From Streptomyces beigongshangae (lineage in GTDB: Bacteria > Actinomycetota > Actinomycetes > Streptomycetales > Streptomycetaceae), in the NCBI RefSeq assembly GCF_019710745.1, contig NZ_JAHKJW010000032.1, forward strand, positions 1-64,000: 64,000 nucleotides of DNA, given 5' to 3'. The notes under the pieces are model-generated. The model did no database searches and was not told the DNA's origin. It saw only the letters and a program-made list of their open reading frames with translations. How positions within the stretch are numbered: position 1 is the stretch's first letter; every line of letters starts with the position of its first letter. The position numbers and the translations under genes were made by a program. Below, one piece after another: positions 18,263 through 27,141 of this stretch.

Positions 18263-19561
18263 ATGTCGCCCACACCAGCGGAGGTACCGCCCGCGCAGCC
18301 GGTGCCGCCGGAGGGACCGGTGCAGCCGGAAGGATCACCGGAAGCACGTCCGGCACCGGGGTTCCCGACGGGGACCTCGCCGGGAACCCCGACGGGGAGA
18401 TCCCCGGGCACGTCCGACGTCCTGGTCGTCGGGGGCGGGATCATCGGCCTGGTCACCGCCTGGCGCGCCGCGCAGCGCGGCTTCACGACCGCGCTGGCCG
18501 ATCCCGCGCCCGGCGGCGGCGCCGCGCAGGTCGCGGCCGGGATGCTGGCCGCCGTCACCGAACTGCACCACGGCGAGCAGACCCTGCTCGGCCTCAACCT
18601 GGCCTCGGCACGCCGCTATCCGGACTTCGTCGCCGAGCTGACCGGGGCGACCGGCCAGGACCTCGGCTACCGGCGGTGCGGCACACTGGCCGTGGCGCTC
18701 GACGCCGACGACCGCGCCCAGCTGCGCGAACTGCACGCGCTGCAGCGCCGGTCGGGCCTGGCGTCGGAGTGGCTGAGCGGCCGCGAGTGCCGGCGCCTGG
18801 AGCCGATGCTCGCACCCGGTGTGCGCGGCGGGCTGCGGGTGGACGACGACCACCAGATCGACCCCCGGCGGCTCGCCGCCGCCCTGGTCACGGCCTGCGA
18901 GCGGGCCGGGGTGACCTTCCACCGGCAGCGGGCCGAGCGACTGACCGTCACGGCGGGCCGGGCCACCGGGGTCGTCACGGCGGACGGCACCGGGCTGTCC
19001 GCGGGCCAGGTGGTCCTCGCCGCGGGCAGCCTCAGCGGATGCCTCGCGGGCGTGCCCGAGGACGTGCTGCCGCCGGTGCGCCCCGTGAAGGGCCAGGTGC
19101 TGCGGCTGGCCGTGCCGGAGCGTGCGGCGCCCTTCCTGAGCCGGACGGTGCGTGCCGTGGTCCGCGGCAGCCACGTCTACCTGGTGCCGCGCGAGAACGG
19201 CGAACTCGTCGTCGGCGCGACCAGCGAGGAGCTGGGCTGGGACACCACGGTGACCGCGGGCGGCGTGTACGAGCTGCTGCGGGACGCCCACGAACTCGTC
19301 CCCGGCATCACCGAGCTGCCGCTCACCGAGACGCGGGCCGGACTGCGCCCGGGTTCGCCCGACAACGCGCCCCTGCTCGGCCCGAGCGGACTGCCGGGGC
19401 TGCTGCTGGCGACCGGCCACCACCGCAACGGGGTGCTGCTCACCCCCGTCACCGGCGACGTCCTGGCGCACGCCCTGACGACCGGCGGGCTCCCGGACGT
19501 GGCCCGCCCGTTCACCCCCGCGCGGTTCAGCGCCCCCGCACCCATGGAGCAGCCCGCATGA
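18263..19561 (+). CDS. thiO: Glycine oxidase ThiO
   Basis: FAD enzyme that oxidises glycine to dehydroglycine for thiazole synthesis. The 432 residues include the FAD motif DVLVVGGGIIGLVTAWRAAQ, GGGAAQVAAGMLAAVTE, GQVLRL and the C-terminal GLLLATGHHRNGVLLTPVTG. ATG 18263 directly follows the riboswitch. The first 50 residues are an unusual Pro/Gly/Thr-rich extension with repeated SPGT and PTG units; the enzyme proper begins at about residue 51. Its stop overlaps the thiS start (ATGA). Confidence 0.95.
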   Translation: MSPTPAEVPPAQPVPPEGPVQPEGSPEARPAPGFPTGTSPGTPTGRSPGTSDVLVVGGGIIGLVTAWRAAQRGFTTALADPAPGGGAAQVAAGMLAAVTELHHGEQTLLGLNLASARRYPDFVAELTGATGQDLGYRRCGTLAVALDADDRAQLRELHALQRRSGLASEWLSGRECRRLEPMLAPGVRGGLRVDDDHQIDPRRLAAALVTACERAGVTFHRQRAERLTVTAGRATGVVTADGTGLSAGQVVLAAGSLSGCLAGVPEDVLPPVRPVKGQVLRLAVPERAAPFLSRTVRAVVRGSHVYLVPRENGELVVGATSEELGWDTTVTAGGVYELLRDAHELVPGITELPLTETRAGLRPGSPDNAPLLGPSGLPGLLLATGHHRNGVLLTPVTGDVLAHALTTGGLPDVARPFTPARFSAPAPMEQPA

Positions 19562-19764
19562 GCATGACCGTCCTCGTCAACGGGGAGCGGCGGCAGCTGG
19601 CCGCCGGCACCGCCCTCGACACCCTCGTCGCCGCGTTCTGCGCGGCCCCCTCGGGGGTCGCCGCCGCGCTCAACGAGACCGTGGTCCCGCGCGCGCAGTG
19701 GTCCGGGACCCTGCTGCGCGAGGGGGACCGCGTCGAAGTGCTCACCGCCGTCCAAGGAGGCTGA
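19558..19764 (+). CDS. thiS: Sulfur carrier protein ThiS
   Basis: Ubiquitin-like carrier whose C-terminal Gly-Gly is thiocarboxylated and donates sulfur to ThiG. The 68-residue product has TVLVNGERRQL at the N-terminus and ends AVQGG, the required diglycine. ATG 19558 overlaps the thiO stop. It is followed after 3 bp by thiG, with GGAGG overlapping the thiS end as ribosome-binding site. Confidence 0.96.
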   Translation: MSMTVLVNGERRQLAAGTALDTLVAAFCAAPSGVAAALNETVVPRAQWSGTLLREGDRVEVLTAVQGG

Positions 19765-20562
<798 letters not shown>

Positions 20563-20672
20563 GGGATGCCCCGAACGTCCTTCGTCCGGGGCGCGTCACA
20601 GCTCGGCTGCAGTACCGCCCCGGATCCGCTCGGTCGGCGGCTCCGTCGGTGACGGCTCGTACACTCACCTGC

Positions 20673-22643
20673 GTGGACACGACCCTTCAAGGCCCCTCCC
20701 CGGCCCCCGGCCGGGAAGACCCCGTCGTCGGGCATGTGCTCGACGGCCGGTATCACGTCGAGGCGCGCATCGCGGTCGGCGGGATGGCCACGGTCTACCG
20801 GGCCGTGGACACCCGCCTGGACCGGGTGCTCGCGCTCAAGGTGATGCATCCGGCGCTGGCGGCCGACGCCTCCTTCGTCGACCGCTTCATACGCGAGGCC
20901 AAGTCGGTGGCGAGGCTCGCCCACCCGAACGTGGTGCAGGTCTTCGACCAGGGCACCGACGGCGCCTACGTCTACCTGGCGATGGAGTACGTGGCCGGCT
21001 GCACCCTGCGGGACGTGCTGCGCGAGCGCGGGGCGCTGCAGCCGCGGGCCGCGCTCGACATCCTGGAGCCGGTGCTGGCCGCGCTCGGGGCCGCGCACCG
21101 CGCCGGGTTCGTGCACCGCGACATGAAGCCGGAGAACGTCCTGATAGGGGACGACGGCCGGGTGAAGGTGGCGGACTTCGGTCTCGTCCGGGCCGTGGAC
21201 ACGGTCACCCACACGACGGGGGCCGTGCTGGGCACGGTCTCGTACCTCGCGCCGGAGCAGATCGAGAGCGGCACGGCCGACCCCCGGGTGGACGTGTACG
21301 CATGCGGCATCCTCCTCTTCGAGATGCTGACCGGCGACCGTCCGCACTCGGGGGACTCCCCCGCCGCGGTGCTCTACAAGCACCTCCACGAGGACGTGCC
21401 GCCGCCCTCGGCGGCCGTGCCGGGCCTGGCCTACGAGCTGGACGAGCTGGTCGCGTCGGCCACCGCGCGCGATCCCCGGATCCGCCCGTACGACGCGGTG
21501 GCGCTGCTCGCGCAGGTCCTGGACGCGCAGGCCGCCCTGAGCGACGAACAGCTGGACGCGGTGCCCCCCGGAGCCGTCGCCGCGGACCGCTCGGGCGCCG
21601 AGGACCGTACGAGCGTGCTCCCGCGTCCGCTGTCGGCGCCGCGGCCCCTCTCCGTGGACGCGGTGGACGCGGCGGACCCGGAGGACGCGGAGCTGCACCG
21701 CACGAGCTTCCTGCCCTCCCCGCCCCCCGAGCCCCCGCGGCGCGGCCGCTTCCCGGCCCCCCGCAGGGGCGTGTACGTGATCGTCGCCGCGGTGCTGCTG
21801 GCCCTCGGGCTCGGCGCGGGCGTCTGGTACATCAACTCCGGCCAGTTCACCAAGGTCCCGGCGGTGCTCGACAAGACCGAGGCGCAGGCCAGGCAGCGCA
21901 TCGAGGACGCCGGGCTGGAGGTGAAGGGCGTCAGGAAGGACCACAGCGACACGGTCGGGCGCGGCAGGGTCATCAGCAGCGATCCCGGGGCGGGCGCCCG
22001 CATCCGCGACAACGACTCCGTGACGCTGACGGTCTCCGAGGGCCCGGACATCGTGCGCGTGCCCGACCTCGGGGGCTTCGCCCTCGACAAGGCCAAGGAG
22101 CGGCTGGAGGAGGAAGGACTCGCGGCGGGCATGGTCACCAAGGCCTTCAGCGAGGAGGTCACCACGGGCTACGTGATCAGCACGGATCCTGAGGCGGGCA
22201 CCGAGCGCCGCGGCGGTTCGGCGATCGCCCTGGTGGTCAGCAAGGGCAGCCCGGTGGAGGTGCCCGAGGTGCTCGGCGAGGACCTGGACGACGCCGAGCG
22301 GGACCTGGCGGAGGCGGGCCTTGAGGTCGAGATCGCCTCCGGGCGGGTCACCTCCGAGTACGACGCCGGCCAGGTGGCCGAGCAGTCGCCGGGGCCCGGG
22401 CGCGAGGTGGCGGAGGGCGACACGATCACGCTGACCGTGTCCAAGGGCCCGAGGATGGTCGAGGTCCCGGACGTCGTGGGCGACAGCGTCGGCGACGCGA
22501 AGCGGGAGCTGGAGGCGGCCGGCTTCGAGGTCGAGGAGGACCGCGGTCTGCTCGGCCTGTTCGGCGACACGGTCGAGAGCCAGTCGACGGAGGGCGGCGG
22601 GACCGCCCCCGAGGGATCGAAGATCACCATCAGGATCCGCTGA
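20673..22643 (+). CDS. pkaF: PASTA-domain serine/threonine protein kinase
   Basis: Membrane receptor kinase of the PknB/PknL type. In the 656 residues the kinase domain is at about 15-290 with the Gly loop IAVGGMATVYRA, catalytic HRDMKPENVLIG and DFGLVRAVDT. A membrane helix lies near 367-388 (VYVIVAAVLLALGLGAGVWY). Four extracellular PASTA repeats follow to the C-terminus, each ending in a pattern like VTLTVSEGP. GTG 20673 follows TACACT (20660-20665) by 7 bp with no ribosome-binding site, so a leaderless mRNA is likely. PASTA domains bind peptidoglycan precursors. The Rv2175c-like protein nearby is a plausible substrate. Confidence 0.95.
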   Translation: MDTTLQGPSPAPGREDPVVGHVLDGRYHVEARIAVGGMATVYRAVDTRLDRVLALKVMHPALAADASFVDRFIREAKSVARLAHPNVVQVFDQGTDGAYVYLAMEYVAGCTLRDVLRERGALQPRAALDILEPVLAALGAAHRAGFVHRDMKPENVLIGDDGRVKVADFGLVRAVDTVTHTTGAVLGTVSYLAPEQIESGTADPRVDVYACGILLFEMLTGDRPHSGDSPAAVLYKHLHEDVPPPSAAVPGLAYELDELVASATARDPRIRPYDAVALLAQVLDAQAALSDEQLDAVPPGAVAADRSGAEDRTSVLPRPLSAPRPLSVDAVDAADPEDAELHRTSFLPSPPPEPPRRGRFPAPRRGVYVIVAAVLLALGLGAGVWYINSGQFTKVPAVLDKTEAQARQRIEDAGLEVKGVRKDHSDTVGRGRVISSDPGAGARIRDNDSVTLTVSEGPDIVRVPDLGGFALDKAKERLEEEGLAAGMVTKAFSEEVTTGYVISTDPEAGTERRGGSAIALVVSKGSPVEVPEVLGEDLDDAERDLAEAGLEVEIASGRVTSEYDAGQVAEQSPGPGREVAEGDTITLTVSKGPRMVEVPDVVGDSVGDAKRELEAAGFEVEEDRGLLGLFGDTVESQSTEGGGTAPEGSKITIRIR

Positions 22644-22649
22644 GCGCCA

Positions 22650-22714
22650 CCGGCGGACGACCCCGCACGTGCGGCACGTGCGGCACGTACAGCATGTGCA
22701 CGGTCGTCCGCCGG
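22650..22714 (+). terminator. Hairpin with 9-bp repeat loop after the PASTA kinase
   Basis: CCGGCGGACGACC (22650-22662) pairs perfectly with 22702-22714. The 39-nt loop consists largely of four 9-bp units (GCACGTGCG twice, GCACGTACA, GCATGTGCA; 22665-22700). It starts 7 bp after the kinase stop and may end its transcript, though the long loop is unusual for a terminator. Confidence 0.55.
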
Positions 22715-22748
22715 CGGAGCGCCCGGAGCCGCGTGACACCCTGGAGGG

Positions 22749-23723
22749 GTGAGCACCGTTCAGTCCCGCAACCCCGTCGGCAGCCATGTCCCCGTCGCCG
22801 GCGGCCTGGCCTCCACAGGCCTCTCGTACGCCCGCGACCTGGCCGCCGAGACCGTCCAGGTCTTCGTCGCCAACCCGCGCGGCTGGGCGACACCGCCCGG
22901 CGACCCGGCCCAGGACGAGGCGTTCCGCGCGGCCTGTGCCGCGCAGTCGATCCCCGTGTACGTCCACGCGCCGTATCTGATCAACTTCGGCTCGCACACC
23001 GAGGCGACCGCCGAGCGGTCGGTGGAGTCGCTGCGGCACTCGCTGCGCCGGGGCCGCGAGATCGGGGCGCTCGGCGTGGTCGTGCACACGGGTTCGGCGA
23101 CCGGCGGCCGGGAGCGCCCGGTCGCGCTGCGGCAGGTGCGCGAGCGTCTGCTGCCGCTGCTCGACGAGCTGACCCACGACGACGACCCCTTCCTCCTGCT
23201 GGAGTCGACCGCCGGCCAGGGTTCCTCGCTCTGCTCGCGGACCTGGGACTTCGGGCCGTACTTCGAGGCGCTCGACTCCCATCCGAGGCTGGGGGTCTGC
23301 CTGGACACGTGCCACGTCTTCGCCGCGGGCCACGACCTCGCCGGGCCCGGCGGGATGCACCGGACCCTCGATCTGCTGGTGGACACGGTCGGCGAGGGCC
23401 GTCTGAGGCTGATCCACGCCAACGACTCCAAGGACGTGGCCGGCGCCCGCAAGGACCGCCACGAGAACATCGGCGCCGGCCACATCGGCGAGGACCCGTT
23501 CCGCGCGCTGATGACCCACCCCGCCACCGAGGGCGTACCGCTGGTCGTCGAGACGCCCGGCGGCAAGGAGGGCCACGCGGCGGACGTGGAACGGCTGAAG
23601 AAGCTCCGGGACGGCTGGGACCGGTCCGCGGCCATGGACCGGGCCGTGGCCGACGCCGTCGCCCCGGACCGCCGCGGACCTCAGAGCTCGGGGCCGTCCC
23701 CCGGCTCCTCCTGGTACGAGTAG
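22749..23723 (+). CDS. nfo: Deoxyribonuclease IV / AP endonuclease, Nfo family
   Basis: TIM-barrel zinc endonuclease cutting 5' of abasic sites in base excision repair. The 324 residues begin GSHVPVAGG and contain QVFVANPRGW, YVHAPYLINFGS, VVHTGSATG, LLLESTAGQG, VCLDTCHVFAAGHD and LIHANDSKD, together giving the His/Glu/Asp zinc ligands. The C-terminal 35 residues after LKKLRDGWD are unstructured. GTG 22749 directly abuts GGAGGG, a short spacing, so the start is the weakest part of the call. The 3' end overlaps the convergent SuoX-like gene by 43 bp. Confidence 0.93.
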   Translation: MSTVQSRNPVGSHVPVAGGLASTGLSYARDLAAETVQVFVANPRGWATPPGDPAQDEAFRAACAAQSIPVYVHAPYLINFGSHTEATAERSVESLRHSLRRGREIGALGVVVHTGSATGGRERPVALRQVRERLLPLLDELTHDDDPFLLLESTAGQGSSLCSRTWDFGPYFEALDSHPRLGVCLDTCHVFAAGHDLAGPGGMHRTLDLLVDTVGEGRLRLIHANDSKDVAGARKDRHENIGAGHIGEDPFRALMTHPATEGVPLVVETPGGKEGHAADVERLKKLRDGWDRSAAMDRAVADAVAPDRRGPQSSGPSPGSSWYE

Positions 23724-24313
23724 CGCTGCTCCCGCCAGGGGTCGCCGATGTTGTGGTAGCCGCGCTCCTCCCAGAAGCCGCGGCGGTCGGCGGTCATGTA
23801 CTCCACGCCGCGGACCCACTTCGGCCCTTTCCAGGCGTACAGCTGCGGCACGACCAGACGTACCGGGAAGCCGTGCTCGGCGGTGAGCAGTTCGCCGTCC
23901 TTGTGGGTGGCGAGGATCGAGCGCTCGGAGGCGAAGTCGTCGAGGCGCAGGTTCGAGCTGAAGCCGTACTCCGCCCAGACCATGACATGGGTGACGGCGG
24001 GGGCGGGCGGAGCGATCTCCAGGATCACGCGGGCCGGGACGCCGCCCCACTCCGCACCGACCATGCTGAACTTCGTGACGCAGTGCAGGTCGGCCACCAC
24101 CGTCGCGTACGGCAGGGCCGTGAACTCCTCGTGGGTCCAGGAGTGCTTCCCGCCGTCGGCGGTGGCGCCGAAGACCTGGAACTCCCAGCGCTCGGGGCGG
24201 AACTTCGGCACGGGCCCGTAGTGCATGACCGGCCAGCCCCGTTGCAGTCGCTGTCCCGGCGGAAGTTCCGGCTGTGGCACTGCTCCGCTTTCACGATCCA
24301 CCGGCTGGCCCAT
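23681..24313 (-). CDS. SuoX-like molybdopterin-binding oxidoreductase
   Basis: A 210-residue protein consisting of only the sulfite-oxidase molybdopterin fold. DLHCVTKFSMVGAEWGGVPA holds the Cys that ligates molybdenum, and PVRLVVPQLYAWKGPKWVRG plus WEERGYHNIGDPW are typical of the small actinobacterial SuoX-like group. There is no heme domain, no dimerisation domain and no Tat signal, so it is probably cytoplasmic. ATG 24313 is chosen because GGATGGAG precedes it; the longer in-frame start at 24382 is not supported. Substrate unknown. Confidence 0.88.
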   Translation of the reverse strand: MGQPVDRESGAVPQPELPPGQRLQRGWPVMHYGPVPKFRPERWEFQVFGATADGGKHSWTHEEFTALPYATVVADLHCVTKFSMVGAEWGGVPARVILEIAPPAPAVTHVMVWAEYGFSSNLRLDDFASERSILATHKDGELLTAEHGFPVRLVVPQLYAWKGPKWVRGVEYMTADRRGFWEERGYHNIGDPWREQRYSYQEEPGDGPEL

Positions 24314-24387
24314 GACTCCATCCTGACAGACCCGCACGGGTGGACCCGACCAGGTCCGGACCCACCCGGCCAACCGGGACAAGACGG

Positions 24388-24422
24388 ACTAAGCATGTAC
24401 GTACTTACTAAGCATGCACTTA
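24388..24422. promoter_or_regulatory. Direct-repeat operator candidate upstream of bfr
   Basis: ACTAAGCATG occurs at 24388-24397 and again at 24407-24416, 19 bp apart. Each copy also begins an inverted TAAG...CTTA pair (for example 24409-24422). Such paired inverted sites suggest a dimeric repressor. The site lies about 75 bp before the bfr start. Confidence 0.55.
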
Positions 24423-24496
24423 CTGGACGATCTTCGAGGCCGGTGCAATCATGCGGCGCAACCCGCCAGTTCCCCCGCCTGGAAGGAGCCTCTGCG

Positions 24497-24976
24497 ATGC
24501 AGGGCGACCCCGAGGTCCTCGAATTCCTCAACGAGCAGCTGACCGCCGAGCTGACCGCGATCAACCAGTACTTCCTGCACGCGAAGATGCAGGAGAACTT
24601 CGGCTGGACGAAGCTCGCGAAGTACACGCGGAGCGAGTCCTTCGACGAGATGCGGCACGCGGAGGTCCTGACCGACCGCATCCTCTTCCTGGACGGCCTG
24701 CCGAACTACCAGCGGCTCTTCCACGTCCGGGTCGGGCAGACGGTCACCGAGATGTTCCGGGCCGACCGCCAGGTCGAGGCCGAGGCGATCGACCGGCTCC
24801 GGCGCGGTATCGACGTGATGCGGGGGAAGGGCGACGTCACGTCCGCGAACATCTTCGAGGCGATCCTCAAGGACGAGGAGCACCACATCGACTACCTGGA
24901 CACCCAGCTCGACCTGGTGGAGAAGCTCGGCGAGGCGCTCTACATCGCGCAGGTCATCGAGCAGCCGGAGGGCTAG
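24497..24976 (+). CDS. bfr: Bacterioferritin
   Basis: Iron-storage 24-mer with heme. The 159 residues align without gaps to E. coli Bfr at the key places: ferroxidase ligands Glu18, Glu51, His54, Glu94, Glu127 and His130 and the heme ligand Met52 are all present. GGAAGGAG precedes ATG 24497. The gene faces the bacterioferritin-associated ferredoxin gene tail to tail, 47 bp apart. Confidence 0.97.
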   Translation: MQGDPEVLEFLNEQLTAELTAINQYFLHAKMQENFGWTKLAKYTRSESFDEMRHAEVLTDRILFLDGLPNYQRLFHVRVGQTVTEMFRADRQVEAEAIDRLRRGIDVMRGKGDVTSANIFEAILKDEEHHIDYLDTQLDLVEKLGEALYIAQVIEQPEG

Positions 24977-25023
24977 CAGCCGGAGGGCTGGGCGACGGAC
25001 GGGGACGGCCGGCCGCGGCGGAG

Positions 25024-25272
25024 CTAGGCGGCCTCCTCCAGCGGCGCGACCTCCGCGAGTGCGGTCTCCGCGAGCGCGGGGACGGTCCGGCCCGCCGGCT
25101 CACGGCTCGGGCAGGCACCGCGGCCCAGCAGTGCCTGGATGCGCCGTACGCAGGACCCGCAGTCGGTGCCCGCCTTGCAGGCGGACGCGATCTGCCGGGG
25201 GGTGCAGGCACCGGCCTCCGCGTGCTTCTTCACCTGTGCCTCGGTGACTCCGAAGCAGCTGCAGACGAACAC
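25024..25272 (-). CDS. bfd: Bacterioferritin-associated ferredoxin (Bfd-like, 2Fe-2S)
   Basis: Small ferredoxin that reduces bacterioferritin to release iron. The 82 residues open MFVCSCFGVTEAQV and contain GTDCGSC, giving the four cysteines of the BFD-type cluster. GTG 25272 is chosen over GTG 25281 because the latter is part of the GGGAGG ribosome-binding site, leaving 8 bp spacing to 25272. An iron box sits 52 bp upstream. The last 30 residues are Ala/Glu-rich. Confidence 0.93.
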   Translation of the reverse strand: MFVCSCFGVTEAQVKKHAEAGACTPRQIASACKAGTDCGSCVRRIQALLGRGACPSREPAGRTVPALAETALAEVAPLEEAA

Positions 25273-25323
25273 GCGGCGCACCTCCCGACAGGATCCGACT
25301 CTTCACGCCGTCCCGAGGATCGG

Positions 25324-25342
25324 TGAGGCTAACCTAACCTTA
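25324..25342 (-). promoter_or_regulatory. Iron box (DmdR/IdeR-type operator) before bfd
   Basis: On the minus strand TAAGGTTAGGTTAGCCTCA matches 15 of 19 positions of TTAGGTTAGGCTAACCTAA. It is placed to repress bfd when iron is abundant, which fits a ferredoxin that mobilises stored iron under starvation. Confidence 0.85.
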
Positions 25343-25372
25343 CCCTCGGCTTTCGGGGTGCAAAAGCGCGAC

Positions 25373-25402
25373 GGGGCGCGGATCGCATGTGATCCGCGCC
25401 CC
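25373..25402 (-). terminator. Intrinsic terminator of the DAHP synthase gene
   Basis: GGGGCGCGGATC and its exact complement form a 12-bp stem with a 6-nt loop, 41 bp past the gene's stop. The minus strand then reads GTCGCGCTTTTGC, giving a short U-tract. Confidence 0.85.
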
Positions 25403-25442
25403 AGAAGACGCTCTCGTAACAGTCGGACCGACTATCGGCCCA

Positions 25443-26798
<1,356 letters not shown>

Positions 26799-26917
26799 TC
26801 AACCCTAAGGGGTCGTGTCGGGCGTCCGTCCCCCTGCTCATCAAGTGAGACGAACCCCGCTCGATCGAAGGACGCGAACGGCGCGCCGGACGGATCCGGT
26901 GCGGGCCCGTCGTGGGG

Positions 26918-26923
26918 TAGGGT
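26918..26923 (+). promoter_or_regulatory. -10 box of the trpL-trpEG transcript
   Basis: TAGGGT ends 7 bp before the trpL ATG, so the transcript probably starts at or next to the A of that codon. The -35 region is weak (TCCGGT at 26895-26900 with 17-bp spacing). Confidence 0.65.
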
Positions 26924-26930
26924 GCGGCGC

Positions 26931-26987
26931 ATGTTCGCGTACTCGAACCAGAACTGGTGGTGGACCGCTCGTCCGGCGGCCCACTGA
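26931..26987 (+). CDS. trpL: Trp leader peptide TrpL
   Basis: An 18-codon ORF reading MFAYSNQNWWWTARPAAH with three consecutive Trp codons (26955-26963). It precedes an intrinsic terminator and the anthranilate synthase gene, the classic attenuation arrangement described for Streptomyces venezuelae trpE. It has no Shine-Dalgarno sequence and appears leaderless. Confidence 0.93.
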   Translation: MFAYSNQNWWWTARPAAH

Positions 26988-27042
26988 CTGCGCGTACGCA
27001 CCACTTCGCGAAGGCCGCCCGAGGGGCGGCCTTCGGCGTTTT
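26975..27042 (+). terminator. Trp attenuator terminator and alternative antiterminator
   Basis: The terminator stem is CGAAGGCCGCCC (27009-27020) with GGGCGGCCTTCG (27024-27035), a 3-nt loop, then GCGTTTT. GGCGGCC at 26975-26981, inside the leader ORF, can instead pair with GGCCGCC at 27013-27019 and break the terminator. Ribosome stalling at the Trp codons would be expected to favour this alternative. The pairing scheme is inferred from complementarity. Confidence 0.85.
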
Positions 27043-27141
27043 CGCGACCGGGGCCGTCCCTCCCCACCGCTCTCCGCCTCTCCGAAACACCGATCCGCCG
27101 AAACCCGGAGATGCAGAGACGCAGAGAAGGACCAGGGACCC

